A stretch of DNA of 64,000 nucleotides, from positions 992,001 to 1,056,000 of the forward strand of contig NZ_JAXIWG010000001.1 in assembly GCF_034652275.1 (NCBI RefSeq), read 5' to 3'. Position 1 is the first letter of the stretch; every line of letters begins with the position of its first letter. The notes beneath the pieces were generated by a model. It searched no databases and had not been told where the DNA came from. It saw nothing but the letters and a program-made list of their open reading frames with translations. Of the stretch, positions 41,509 through 48,827 are shown in pieces. Source of the DNA: Yoonia sp034652275. GTDB taxonomy: Bacteria > Pseudomonadota > Alphaproteobacteria > Rhodobacterales > Rhodobacteraceae. A program made the position numbers and the translations under genes.

Positions 41509-41542
41509 GCACCGGCGCGCTGCTTGTGCGGCGCGCCGGTGC
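41509..41542. terminator. Hairpin after the DUF3618 gene
   Basis: GCACCGGCGCGC (41509-41520) is perfectly complementary to GCGCGCCGGTGC (41531-41542), with a 10-base loop. It lies just after the end of the DUF3618 gene and may stop its transcript before the sigma-factor promoter. Confidence 0.6.
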
Positions 41543-41557
41543 GATTTCAAGGCCTTA

Positions 41558-42598
41558 TCAGGAAGGAATGCTGCCGGGGCCAGTCTTGCCCGGTCCGGAT
41601 TGCGGCATGTCTTCGTCCTGCAACGCTGATTTGCCAGCAAGATTGGTCGTCTTGCCTTTCGGGCTGTCCGAATCCTTGTCGTCATCCTCTGACTGGAGCG
41701 TGCCCAGCGCGTCGGATGCCGCCTTTTCCACGACCTCACCCATATCGGTCACCGCCTTTTGCGCGACGGCACCAAGTTTGGCACGTTCTTCCGCGTAAAT
41801 GCGTTCGGCCTCGTGCATCAGGTCGTCGGCAGTGTCACCGAACGTATCGTCCTCGAAACGGGTATGCGGCAAAGCCGCGCCGATAGCCGCCCCGACGGCC
41901 AGCGCAAGGGCGCCAGCGATCAGCGGCTGTTCCTCGAAAAGGTCCACCGCCTTATCGCGTGCATCCGACATGCGCGACATCGCGGCCTCGCGCGCTTGGG
42001 TGGCCTTTTCGCGCGCCGCCATCACACGGGCGCGCCCTTCCTCGGTCAATTCTTCAGTGCCTTCAGACAGGCGCGCGCGCAAGGCAGAGGCACGGTCGCG
42101 CGTCGCTCCGGCGCGGTCCTTCAACCCTTCCTTGGTGCGCTCCACCGCGCTGCCAGAAATGTCGCCGTCGCTGTCCGCGAAACCGCGCGCCCAGGATGGC
42201 GTGTCAATGTCGCGCACGGACCGTTCCTCGTAGCGCGTACTACCGCCGACCGGATCGCGCCGCGCGGCATAGGCACCATAAGGGTCGTGGGCAGGCCGGT
42301 TGGCCCGTTCGTGGCCGTAGGACTCCGAGTTCTGCACCTGCGCCGGACTGCGCCGTTCGCCGAAGATCAGCCACGCCAGACCGACGCCGGTCAGGGCGAC
42401 ACCCAACGGGTTTTCCTTGACCGCGCGGGTGACGGACGCACCGATATCGCCGCTATGTTCGCGGATCTGGTTGGCGGCCTCGCGGACCATCGTGTCGACC
42501 GAGAACTTTTCTTTCAGATCGTCCAGACTGTCAGCCAGCCCTTCGCGCTGCTCTTCAAGGTCGCGTTCGATCTCTTTGGTGGAACGGTGGTCAGTCAT
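41558..42598 (-). CDS. DUF3618 membrane-associated protein
   Basis: A 346-residue protein. The N-terminus (TKEIERDLEEQREGLADSLD) is the DUF3618 signature, followed by a hydrophobic segment NPLGVALTGVGLAWLIFGE. A long charged helical region rich in Ala, Arg and Glu follows (ARVMAAREKATQAREAAMSR), a second membrane segment IAGALALAVGAAIGAALPH, and a hydrophilic tail. Such proteins occur with holin-like and YtxH-like partners in stress-induced envelope clusters, as here. The start overlaps the previous gene by 8 bases. Role unknown. Confidence 0.82.
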   Translation of the reverse strand: MTDHRSTKEIERDLEEQREGLADSLDDLKEKFSVDTMVREAANQIREHSGDIGASVTRAVKENPLGVALTGVGLAWLIFGERRSPAQVQNSESYGHERANRPAHDPYGAYAARRDPVGGSTRYEERSVRDIDTPSWARGFADSDGDISGSAVERTKEGLKDRAGATRDRASALRARLSEGTEELTEEGRARVMAAREKATQAREAAMSRMSDARDKAVDLFEEQPLIAGALALAVGAAIGAALPHTRFEDDTFGDTADDLMHEAERIYAEERAKLGAVAQKAVTDMGEVVEKAASDALGTLQSEDDDKDSDSPKGKTTNLAGKSALQDEDMPQSGPGKTGPGSIPS

Positions 42599-42980
42599 TG
42601 TAGGATTCCTTCACGGTCTGGGCGTCACGTTTGACATTTGCAGCAGTACGGGTCGGCGCGAGCGAGCTGAGTTGCAGGTCGGATTTGCCTTTCTGCAGCA
42701 GCACATAGGCGATGACAGCCAGCACAACGCCCACGATCAGCGCGGACCAGCCACCCGGAATGCCAAGCTCTGTCAGGGCCGCCACGATTGCGGCGGTCAG
42801 CACATTGAGCGCGGTCAGCGCCACCACGGCCGCGGCCACGATCATCCCGATCGCAACACCGGCGGCGTGGACGTTCTCGTTCAATTCGGCACGCGCGAGG
42901 TCGATCTCGCCCCGCACAAGGTTGCTGACTCGGGTCATCGCGTCATTCAGGATTGCACCGGCGGATTTTTCGGTTGTCAT
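42591..42980 (-). CDS. Phage-holin-like (Holin-X/DUF1469) membrane protein
   Basis: A 129-residue protein: amphipathic N-terminal helix (LVRGEIDLARAELNENVHAA), two membrane segments (AIGMIVAAAVVALTALNVL and WSALIVGVVLAVIAYVLL) and a polar tail. This is the layout of the putative Actinobacterial holin-X superfamily, which in Proteobacteria is an envelope stress protein rather than a phage holin. The ATG at 42980 is preferred (AGGAG 7 bases upstream) over the one at 42986. Middle of the operon 43585-41558. Confidence 0.8.
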   Translation of the reverse strand: MTTEKSAGAILNDAMTRVSNLVRGEIDLARAELNENVHAAGVAIGMIVAAAVVALTALNVLTAAIVAALTELGIPGGWSALIVGVVLAVIAYVLLQKGKSDLQLSSLAPTRTAANVKRDAQTVKESYND

Positions 42981-42982
42981 GG

Positions 42983-43498
42983 TCATACTCCTGTCGTGGG
43001 GGTGCCAGTGGCGGATGTCGGCAAGGGATGCCGCGCATCATCACGGGCCTGTTGTGTCGTGGCGCCCTGCGCGCGGTGGCCACCATCCGAGGCACCCGCG
43101 GTCATCAGGCGCGTCGCGGCGAACCCCACGAGTGCGGCGCCGCCCAGAAATGCGAAGGGATGCTTGCGCGCCATCTGGTTGAGATCGCGCATCATTTCGC
43201 CCATGTCCTTGCGGGTCAGCGCATCCGAAACCTGTTCGAGGTTGTCGGCCACCACATCAAACATACGCCGTTGGGTGGAATTGTCGTCCAGTTGGTCTGA
43301 TGCGGTATGAAGCGCCTCGGCCATTTGTTTGACGTTGCGCGCAGCTCCGCTGCGGGTTTTGTCGGCGGCATCGGTCATGTGTTCCGATACCTTGCCGGCG
43401 GCGTCCTGCGCCTTGTCCTGGATTTTGTCCGCAGCCTCGGCGCCCGCTTGCTTGGCGGATTGCGCGGTCGATGTGTTGTGTTGGTTCGTGTCGGTCAT
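42983..43498 (-). CDS. Nutrient-deprivation-induced-like envelope protein
   Basis: A 171-residue protein with a long amphipathic, Ala/Lys/Asp-rich N-terminal half (AEAADKIQDKAQDAAGKVSE) of apolipoprotein/LEA-like character, and a hydrophobic patch HPFAFLGGAALVGFAATRLM that probably inserts in the membrane. It resembles proteins called nutrient-deprivation-induced in rhizobia. First sizeable gene of an operon with the holin-like and DUF3618 proteins behind the promoter at 43627. Confidence 0.7.
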   Translation of the reverse strand: MTDTNQHNTSTAQSAKQAGAEAADKIQDKAQDAAGKVSEHMTDAADKTRSGAARNVKQMAEALHTASDQLDDNSTQRRMFDVVADNLEQVSDALTRKDMGEMMRDLNQMARKHPFAFLGGAALVGFAATRLMTAGASDGGHRAQGATTQQARDDARHPLPTSATGTPTTGV

Positions 43499-43516
43499 GT
43501 GTCTGTTCCTTTCAGG

Positions 43517-43585
43517 TCAAGTGATGAGCGAGAGAACGGCAAGGACCACGACGACAAGGCCCACAAGATAGATGATTGCGTTCAT
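43517..43585 (-). CDS. 22-residue hydrophobic peptide
   Basis: The whole peptide is one membrane helix, MNAIIYLVGLVVVVLAVLSL plus IT. GGGAG lies 8 bases before the ATG, and the promoter at 43627-43651 is 42 bases upstream. As the first translated product of a stress operon encoding envelope proteins it may be a genuine micro-protein. Confidence 0.5.
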   Translation of the reverse strand: MNAIIYLVGLVVVVLAVLSLIT

Positions 43586-43626
43586 GATGTGATATCTCCC
43601 GATGTTCAGTGCGGTATGGTCCAAGC

Positions 43627-43651
43627 AACAGCGCCATGCGTCAGATGTTCC
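43627..43651 (-). promoter_or_regulatory. EcfG-type (GSR) promoter
   Basis: Minus strand GGAAC (43651-43647), 17 bases, GTT (43629-43627). Drives the four-gene envelope operon 43585-41558. Confidence 0.76.
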
Positions 43652-43723
43652 AGACAATCTGGGGCGATGACGCGGCAAGATGGGTGTCGGTCGCACGCTC
43701 ATGCCAAGGTCTGCGCGCCCCAT

Positions 43724-43749
43724 GAAACCAACACATGGGCGAAGGCGTT
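43724..43749 (+). promoter_or_regulatory. One-mismatch EcfG-type promoter candidate
   Basis: GAAAC at 43724, 17 bases, CGTT at 43746-43749: one change from GGAAC. It lies 67 bases before the MscS start at 43816. Weaker than the exact copies. Confidence 0.35.
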
Positions 43750-43815
43750 GTCCCTTTTATCAGTGGCCCGCGCACATCGCGGGTCTTGGGAACCAAACAC
43801 GATTGGCAAAGGCGT

Positions 43816-44919
43816 ATGGACAGGCTGAATGACTGGATGATTGATGCGGTGACTGTTTTCGGCACCCTGCCCGCCTTCGTTCCTCCCGTGGCGGCGATCC
43901 TGCTCAGCATCCTTGCAGGTCAGCTGCTGCATTGGCTGGCATTCCGTTTTCTGACCCGCGTGATCGGCGGCAAATCAGGGTTGGTCGATGCGCTTTTGCA
44001 TCATGCGCGTCGGCCTCTGCGGTTGGCCTTTGTGCTGATTGCGTTGATCACCACGCTGTCGGCTGTCACGCTGCCGGGCGGCTGGGAAGGCCCGCTTCGT
44101 CGCCTCGTCACGGTGTTGCTGATCGTGCTGATCGGCTGGACGATCCTGCTGCTGACCAATCTTTACAGCGAACGGTCGGTGCTACGGTATCGGTTCGACA
44201 CCGACGACAACCTCGCCGCCCGCAAATACGTCACGCAGGTGCGCGTGCTTCGCCGCGTCATCGACATTGTCGTGGTGATCCTGACAGCGGGTGCTGTGCT
44301 GCTGACCTTCGAGAGCGTGCGCCAATACGGGGTCAGTCTTTTCGCCTCGGCAGGTGCGGCAGGGCTCGTCCTCGGCTTTGCCGCACGACCGGTTCTCGCC
44401 AACCTGATCGCTGGGGTCCAGATCGCACTGACCCAGCCGATCCGGCTCGAGGATGTGGTGATTGTCGAAGGCGAATGGGGATGGGTCGAGGAAATCTCGG
44501 CGACCTATGTGGTCGTGCGCATCTGGGACTGGCGGCGCATGGTCGTCCCGCTGTCCTATTTCATCGAACAGCCGTTCCAGAACTGGACCCGCGAAACCGC
44601 CTCGATTATCGGGGCGGTGACGTGGCATCTGGATTACACGGTGCCGGTGGCGCAAGTGCGCACCAAGCTGGAAGAGCTGGTCAAGGCGTCAACCTATTGG
44701 GACGGCAATGTCGTCAACCTGCAGGTCACAGAGGCCGAATCCACCACCCTGACGCTGCGCGGATTGATGAGCGCGCGCACCTCGTCGCTGGCATGGGACC
44801 TGCGCTGCGAGATCCGCGAAAAGCTGATCGCCTGGCTTCAGGCGGAATACCCGCAGGCCCTGCCACGCATGCGGATCGAGGCCACAGAGCAGGGCCGCGG
44901 GCCGGATCGCAACCGCTAA
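43816..44919 (+). CDS. Mechanosensitive channel, MscS family
   Basis: A 367-residue membrane protein. Four N-terminal hydrophobic segments precede the MscS pore helix and beta domain: LFASAGAAGLVLGFAARPVL, NLIAGVQIALTQPIRLEDVV, EEISATYVVVRIWDWRRMVV and QNWTRETASIIGAV. It probably opens on hypo-osmotic shock to release solutes, and may have a regulatory role. Start 43816 (MDRLNDWMIDAV) follows AAAGG; an in-frame ATG at 43735 adds 27 unrelated residues. Surrounded by stress genes and trehalose synthesis, an osmotic role fits. Confidence 0.88.
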   Translation: MDRLNDWMIDAVTVFGTLPAFVPPVAAILLSILAGQLLHWLAFRFLTRVIGGKSGLVDALLHHARRPLRLAFVLIALITTLSAVTLPGGWEGPLRRLVTVLLIVLIGWTILLLTNLYSERSVLRYRFDTDDNLAARKYVTQVRVLRRVIDIVVVILTAGAVLLTFESVRQYGVSLFASAGAAGLVLGFAARPVLANLIAGVQIALTQPIRLEDVVIVEGEWGWVEEISATYVVVRIWDWRRMVVPLSYFIEQPFQNWTRETASIIGAVTWHLDYTVPVAQVRTKLEELVKASTYWDGNVVNLQVTEAESTTLTLRGLMSARTSSLAWDLRCEIREKLIAWLQAEYPQALPRMRIEATEQGRGPDRNR

Positions 44920-44926
44920 GCGTCTG

Positions 44927-45097
44927 TCAGCGGTGTTCGCTGGGCGCGTCCTTGGCCAATGTCGACTTGTTTTCATCCTTGTGTGCTTCGGGGTCGTGCA
45001 GCCGGTCTTCGGTTTTCTTTTTGCTGACCATCGCCACGACGATGACAGCGGCGAATGTGAAAAGCGACAGCGCCGCCAGAAAGTAGCCGGATTCCAT
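44927..45097 (-). CDS. 56-residue membrane-anchored protein
   Basis: One N-terminal membrane helix (YFLAALSLFTFAAVIVVAMV) and a charged cytoplasmic or periplasmic tail (SKKKTEDRLHDPEAHKDENK). AGGAG lies 8 bases before the ATG and a GGAAC-type promoter 34 bases upstream. No family recognised. Confidence 0.6.
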   Translation of the reverse strand: MESGYFLAALSLFTFAAVIVVAMVSKKKTEDRLHDPEAHKDENKSTLAKDAPSEHR

Positions 45098-45130
45098 GAA
45101 AATCTCCTGTTCAGGTCGGTTCAAGGCTCC

Positions 45131-45156
45131 AACCGGCGCCTTAGGCAAAAGGTTCC
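45131..45156 (-). promoter_or_regulatory. EcfG-type (GSR) promoter
   Basis: Minus strand GGAAC (45156-45152), 17 bases, GGTT (45134-45131); 34 bases upstream of the 56-residue gene. Confidence 0.7.
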
Positions 45157-45183
45157 AGCCTGCCTTCTGCGGCATTCTGACGA

Positions 45184-45208
45184 CGGAACCTTCTGCGCAG
45201 GCGGTTGT
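45184..45208 (+). promoter_or_regulatory. EcfG-type (GSR) promoter
   Basis: GGAAC at 45184, 17 bases, GTT at 45206; 55 bases upstream of the gene at 45263. Back to back with the site at 45131. Confidence 0.74.
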
Positions 45209-45262
45209 TTTGCCCCGACAGGCTGGAACAATTCAGCGCGCATTATAGAAATGGAGAGACAT

Positions 45263-45541
45263 ATGAGCCATTCCGAAAACAACATGGACCGGCAGGTCAA
45301 GCGCCACAAAGGGCCTCTGCTCGGCTTCATCGCCATCGTCGTTTTCGTCGGCGTTCTGTTGGTCTGGTGGCTGGGCACTGTCGTGGACGAGGCTGAAGAT
45401 GCCACCGGTGCGCAGCTGCCGGCTGATGGCACATCGCTATCTGCCCCCGAGACGGGTGACGGCAGGACATCTGCCGTTCCAGCGCAGAACCCGTCCGCCG
45501 AAGGCGCCGATGATCTGACCGCTCCGGCGGCGGCTGATTGA
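45263..45541 (+). CDS. 92-residue single-pass membrane protein
   Basis: A basic N-terminus (DRQVKRHKGP), one membrane helix (LLGFIAIVVFVGVLLVWWLG) and a Pro/Ala/Thr-rich acidic tail. The start at 45263 is set by GGAGAG 6 bases upstream; an ATG at 45251 is in frame. Driven by the promoter at 45184. No known family. Confidence 0.62.
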   Translation: MSHSENNMDRQVKRHKGPLLGFIAIVVFVGVLLVWWLGTVVDEAEDATGAQLPADGTSLSAPETGDGRTSAVPAQNPSAEGADDLTAPAAAD

Positions 45542-45587
45542 CAGACAGCAGCCGGGCGCGTCTGTGCCCGGCTGCATCACGGAAAAC

Positions 45588-46088
45588 TTACGCTGCGGGG
45601 TTCAGGCGCGTGGTCGCGATTTCGGTCAGTTTGCGGTCGGTCGCGTTTTCTTCGTCCAGTGTCTGCTGCAGGATATCGGCACAGGACGTGCGGCCCATTT
45701 CCCGAGACCACGCGATCAATGTGCCGTAGCGCGTGATCTCGTAATGCTCGACCGCTTGCGCGGCGGCGGCAAGAGCCGCGTCCAGCACTTGCGCATCGGC
45801 GATTTCCTTGGAAATTTCGTTCGCTTCCTTGATGATCCCGTCAATGGCGGGGCAGGTCACGCCTTTGGGGTCCTTGCCGAGCAGGGCGAAAACTTCCTCG
45901 AGCCGTTCGATCTGGCCTTTCGTTTCCTGCAAATGCGCTTCGAACGCCTGACGCAGCGTGTCGGAGGAGGCTTTGTCCATCATCTTGGGCAGGGCCTTCA
46001 CGATCTGTTGTTCCGCGTAATAGATATCTTCGAGCGTATGCAGATAAAGATCGTCCATCGACTGGATGTCTTTTGAAAACAAACCCAT
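45588..46088 (-). CDS. DUF892 ferritin-like protein (YciF/YciE type)
   Basis: A 166-residue four-helix protein: DLYLHTLEDIYYAEQQIVKA, LRQAFEAHLQETKGQIERLE, CPAIDGIIKEANEI, AAAQAVEHYEITRYGTLIAW and LQQTLDEENATDRKLTEIA. The Glu/His pattern is that of the DUF892 family, which has a ferritin-like di-iron core and is induced by osmotic and general stress in many bacteria. AGGTGG lies before the ATG at 46088. Promoter at 46148-46172. Confidence 0.9.
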   Translation of the reverse strand: MGLFSKDIQSMDDLYLHTLEDIYYAEQQIVKALPKMMDKASSDTLRQAFEAHLQETKGQIERLEEVFALLGKDPKGVTCPAIDGIIKEANEISKEIADAQVLDAALAAAAQAVEHYEITRYGTLIAWSREMGRTSCADILQQTLDEENATDRKLTEIATTRLNPAA

Positions 46089-46147
46089 AGTTGTCCACCT
46101 TTTCGTTATGGGCGCGCAGGCGGGATTGCCTGTGGCCGGTGCCAACT

Positions 46148-46172
46148 AACCTGAACCGTTGCGCGATGTTCC
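46148..46172 (-). promoter_or_regulatory. EcfG-type (GSR) promoter
   Basis: Minus strand GGAAC (46172-46168), 17 bases, GTT (46150-46148); 60 bases upstream of the YciF-like gene. Confidence 0.75.
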
Positions 46173-46207
46173 CGCAGGCGGCATCTCTCCTAGCCGGACG
46201 GAACGCT

Positions 46208-46232
46208 GGAACATGGGGGCGGCGGGCAGGTT
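46208..46232 (+). promoter_or_regulatory. EcfG-type (GSR) promoter
   Basis: GGAAC at 46208, 17 bases, GTT at 46230; 48 bases upstream of the gene at 46280. Back to back with 46148-46172. Confidence 0.73.
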
Positions 46233-46279
46233 TGTTGTGGCAGGGACCCGACGGTCCTTTGACACAAGGAGAGACTGAT

Positions 46280-46912
46280 ATGACCAAGACAAATGGACTC
46301 GTACTCGCCGCGTTACTGATGGCGTCCACGTCACCCATGGCCATTGGCCAGACCACAAACACCGATCCGGCCACAACCCCGCCTGCGGGCACCGAACCCG
46401 CGCCACTGCCCGGATCATCACCAACCGACATCACCCCCGCACCGATGCCGGGGGATGCACCGACGGGCACCGATACAATGCCCGGCACCGGCACGACGCC
46501 CGCCACTGACATGGGCAACAGTGACATGGACTACCTCATCATCATCGCAGAGCTGAACATGCCATCGCCCGCGGATATGGATTGGTCCGAGGAATTCGCT
46601 GACCTGTCCGAGGATGCCGAGGTCGAGATCGTGACCCTGTCCCAACTGGCCGGTGCCGACGATCCGGCAGCGCCGATGATGGATCAGGCGATGGCCAATC
46701 TGGACAACGATCAAGACACCCTGCGCAGCGCGATCGCGGATAGCGACGTGCTCAGCAGCGCGCTCGAGAACGCGGATTACACCGCCGAGCAGGTCGTCGC
46801 AGCCCTTATGGATCGCGACGGCGAAGGTGGCGTCACATTGATCGTCGATGACGAGGCCGCATCGGGCGACGCAGCTGCGGACGAGGACGACGGGTCCGAA
46901 TCCGACGGCTGA
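46280..46912 (+). CDS. Exported acidic protein with Thr/Pro-rich linker
   Basis: A 210-residue protein: signal peptide MTKTNGLVLAALLMASTSPM ending near AIGQ, a Thr/Pro/Gly-rich low-complexity stretch of about 60 residues, then an acidic helical domain (MDYLIIIAELNMPSPADMDW, LENADYTAEQVVAALMDRDG) and an Asp/Glu tail. Probably periplasmic. AAGGAG lies 8 bases before the ATG, and a strong terminator follows. No named family. Confidence 0.68.
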   Translation: MTKTNGLVLAALLMASTSPMAIGQTTNTDPATTPPAGTEPAPLPGSSPTDITPAPMPGDAPTGTDTMPGTGTTPATDMGNSDMDYLIIIAELNMPSPADMDWSEEFADLSEDAEVEIVTLSQLAGADDPAAPMMDQAMANLDNDQDTLRSAIADSDVLSSALENADYTAEQVVAALMDRDGEGGVTLIVDDEAASGDAAADEDDGSESDG

Positions 46913-46935
46913 TCCGCCTGTGCGGTAGGCAGATC

Positions 46936-46967
46936 AGGCATCCCCGCAATCGCGGGGGTGCCTTTTT
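46936..46967 (+). terminator. Rho-independent terminator
   Basis: GGCATCCCCGC (46937-46947) pairs with GCGGGGGTGCC (46952-46962) around AATC, followed by five T's. Ends the transcript of the exported acidic protein. Confidence 0.88.
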
Positions 46968-47124
46968 CATGTCTGCAAAGGTCGAGTGGCGCACATGGAT
47001 GGGACAGAAGCTTTCCGCATGCACCCGGGACAAGTGCATCCGGCCCAGGCGTGAAACCGGAAAAACCGATCCTGTGCTTCATACCATCGCGTCCGGTTGA
47101 CACATGCACGCCACTCTTGCTGCC

Positions 47125-47149
47125 AACCTGCCTGACGCGGACATGTTCC
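47125..47149 (-). promoter_or_regulatory. EcfG-type (GSR) promoter with no gene downstream
   Basis: Minus strand GGAAC (47149-47145), 17 bases, GTT (47127-47125). It points left into about 150 bases that encode nothing convincing and then runs antisense into the acidic protein gene. It may make a non-coding RNA, or be left over from a lost gene. Confidence 0.6.
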
Positions 47150-47174
47150 CGCGGCTGTCGGCCCGTCAGACAGG

Positions 47175-47199
47175 GGAACATCCCGTCCACCGCGGTGTT
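47175..47199 (+). promoter_or_regulatory. EcfG-type (GSR) promoter
   Basis: GGAAC at 47175, 17 bases, GTT at 47197; 36 bases upstream of the two-gene operon starting at 47235. Confidence 0.76.
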
Positions 47200-47234
47200 G
47201 ACTGCCCGAGGACCACAGCAAAAGGATGCAGGCG

Positions 47235-47483
47235 ATGGCTGGTCGGACTTGGGCAACACTGCCGCGCGTCGTGCGGTTTTTGATCACCTACTTCGTACAA
47301 GGTGCAGTGGCAGGTTGCGTGCTTGGCCTTGTGCTAATCCGTACCGACACCGCCGGCATCGGCACCCTGCTGGAAAGCCACAACAGCGGCTGGCCTACCC
47401 TGCTCTTCTTTTTGCAAGGGGCGGTGCTGTTCGGCACGCTGGCCAGCATCGTCGCTGTGGCGAACCTTGATGACGACATATGA
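47235..47483 (+). CDS. Small two-helix membrane protein
   Basis: An 82-residue protein with two hydrophobic segments (YFVQGAVAGCVLGLVLI and LLFFLQGAVLFGTLASIVAV) and an acidic end. AAGGA stands about 9 bases before the ATG at 47235. It precedes the oxidase-like gene by 19 bases and shares its promoter. Family not recognised. Confidence 0.65.
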   Translation: MAGRTWATLPRVVRFLITYFVQGAVAGCVLGLVLIRTDTAGIGTLLESHNSGWPTLLFFLQGAVLFGTLASIVAVANLDDDI

Positions 47484-47502
47484 TCAATCCAAGGAGAACC
47501 AA

Positions 47503-48000
47503 ATGACTGATCTTGACCGTGCCCGCAACGAACCCGACGCCGCCCTTTGGGACGAATTGTCCAAGGTCGAGGCCGGAATGCTGGGCATCACCGGCAGCGG
47601 GCAGCACATGCAGCCGATGGCTCACCACGTCGATGCCGAAGGCTCTTGTTTGTGGTTTCTGACCACACGCGACACCGATCTGGCGCAAGCGCTGGAGCCT
47701 GACAGCACGGCGCATTTCGTGATCATCTCGCAACCGCACGATTTTTATGCCTGCATGTCCGGACCGATCGCAGAGCGGGAGGACAAGGCGATCCTCGACG
47801 CCTTGTGGGAAACATCCGCCGCGGATCATTTCGTGGACGGCAAGGATGACCCCGCGCTGATGCTGATCGCACTCGAACTGGACAGCGCGGCGTTGTGGGC
47901 CCTGCCGCACGGCGGATCGCACCACGCCTGGCACGTGCCGGACAAGGACGGAGGCGACGCCGGGGAGACGGGCGTGCGCAAACATGTAAAGTTCGACTAA
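47503..48000 (+). CDS. Pyridoxamine 5'-phosphate oxidase-like general stress protein
   Basis: A 165-residue split-barrel flavin-binding protein similar to the general stress protein 26 group: WDELSKVEAGMLGITGSGQH, CLWFLTTRDTDLAQALEPDS, AHFVIISQPHDFYACMSGPI and ALIALELDSAALWAL-like end (LMLIALELDSAALWAL). Members bind FMN or F420-type cofactors; the substrate is unknown. AAGGAG stands 6 bases before the ATG. Second gene of the 47175 promoter operon, with a hairpin terminator after it. Confidence 0.85.
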   Translation: MTDLDRARNEPDAALWDELSKVEAGMLGITGSGQHMQPMAHHVDAEGSCLWFLTTRDTDLAQALEPDSTAHFVIISQPHDFYACMSGPIAEREDKAILDALWETSAADHFVDGKDDPALMLIALELDSAALWALPHGGSHHAWHVPDKDGGDAGETGVRKHVKFD

Positions 48001-48021
48001 CCCGTCGCGCCTGTCCCGCAG

Positions 48022-48051
48022 AAAACCCCGCAGCCTGTGCTGCGGGGTTTT
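48022..48051. terminator. Bidirectional terminator
   Basis: AAAACCCCGCAG (48022-48033) is complementary to CTGCGGGGTTTT (48040-48051), giving a T run on either strand. Lies between convergent genes. Confidence 0.88.
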
Positions 48052-48067
48052 CTTTAGGCAGATGAGA

Positions 48068-48253
48068 TCAGTAAGTGCCCGGCGGGTCACTGGCCGGAAA
48101 GGATTCCGCAGATCGTTGATCGACCATGTCCCAATGGTCGGTCCCGGCACGTGGCAGGCGCAACCTGCCTAGCTCCTGTGACGCCCTGGCCGCCCGAAAC
48201 ACGTATAGACTCAGGCCCGCGACAACCAGCAGCACCAAATTCTTGCGTAGCAT
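48068..48253 (-). CDS. 61-residue membrane-anchored protein
   Basis: Begins MLRKNLVLLVVAGLSLYVFR, a signal/anchor helix, then a short polar part ending SAESFPASDPPGTY. The ending SFPASDPP is a motif often seen at the C-terminus of small stress-related proteins in Alphaproteobacteria. GGAG lies 6 bases before the ATG at 48253. The promoter at 48306-48330 lies upstream. Confidence 0.6.
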   Translation of the reverse strand: MLRKNLVLLVVAGLSLYVFRAARASQELGRLRLPRAGTDHWDMVDQRSAESFPASDPPGTY

Positions 48254-48305
48254 CTTGATCTCCATTTCAGCGGGCGGTGTTGGCTTGTCCGCCCATACCC
48301 CGGTC

Positions 48306-48330
48306 AACCGCAGGATCAGGGAGATGTTCC
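48306..48330 (-). promoter_or_regulatory. EcfG-type (GSR) promoter
   Basis: Minus strand GGAAC (48330-48326), 17 bases, GTT (48308-48306); 53 bases upstream of the 61-residue gene. Confidence 0.75.
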
Positions 48331-48346
48331 GCGCTGTTGACGGTGC

Positions 48347-48371
48347 GGAACAAAGCATCTGCGGTCTGGTT
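48347..48371 (+). promoter_or_regulatory. EcfG-type (GSR) promoter
   Basis: GGAAC at 48347, 17 bases, GTT at 48369; 30 bases upstream of the gene at 48401. Back to back with 48306-48330. Confidence 0.76.
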
Positions 48372-48400
48372 GATTCCGCACAAAACAAAGGAGACAGACA

Positions 48401-48784
48401 ATGGCAGACCCGACCGACAAGGCCCAGACCGCCGCACGTTTGCGCGCCGATCTGGATGCGGGCGAAAGGCGCGACAAGCCCGCCTATCCCGATCCCGCAA
48501 CCGCCCCTTTTGGCACCGATGACGAGGCGACAGAGACCGCTGTCAGCACCGAACAGCTGCGCCTCGCCCGTGACAAAGAAAGCCATTATGACGACAGCAC
48601 CGACACTTACGCAAACGTTCGCGCCGATCAGGACGCCGTGCGTGTGCCCGGTGTGGACAGTGCCGGTCCGGGCGCACAACCCGACCCCACGATCGCGCCA
48701 TCGCGCCCCAGCAATGTCGGACTGACGGTTGTAGCCATACTTGCACTGGCGGCGCTGGCGGTTCTGATCGCCGTTTATCCGTAG
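48401..48784 (+). CDS. Hydrophilic protein with C-terminal membrane anchor
   Basis: A 127-residue protein: about 100 residues of charged, probably disordered sequence (TAARLRADLDAGERRDKPAY, then RDKESHYDDSTDTY), followed by one tail-anchor helix VGLTVVAILALAALAVLIAV ending YP. AAAGGAG lies just upstream of the ATG. Stress-type promoter at 48347. No known family. Confidence 0.65.
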   Translation: MADPTDKAQTAARLRADLDAGERRDKPAYPDPATAPFGTDDEATETAVSTEQLRLARDKESHYDDSTDTYANVRADQDAVRVPGVDSAGPGAQPDPTIAPSRPSNVGLTVVAILALAALAVLIAVYP

Positions 48785-48794
48785 CCGAACACCC

Positions 48795-48817
48795 CCCGCC
48801 CCGCAGAACGGGGCGGG
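48795..48817. terminator. Hairpin between convergent genes
   Basis: CCCGCCCCG (48795-48803) pairs with CGGGGCGGG (48809-48817). It lies between the tail-anchored protein and the end of the SDR gene; no T run, but the position fits a shared terminator. Confidence 0.65.
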
Positions 48818-48827
48818 TGCATCCGCG

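Noticed and set aside
46200..46204. Additional GGAAC just upstream of the 46208 promoter
   Set aside because: No GTT at 17 or 18 bases; only the copy at 46208 has correct spacing.
46777..47259. Minus-strand frame running from the orphan promoter region through the terminator into the acidic protein gene
   Set aside because: It reads through a terminator hairpin and antisense to a signal-peptide protein, with no recognisable domain; more likely non-coding.
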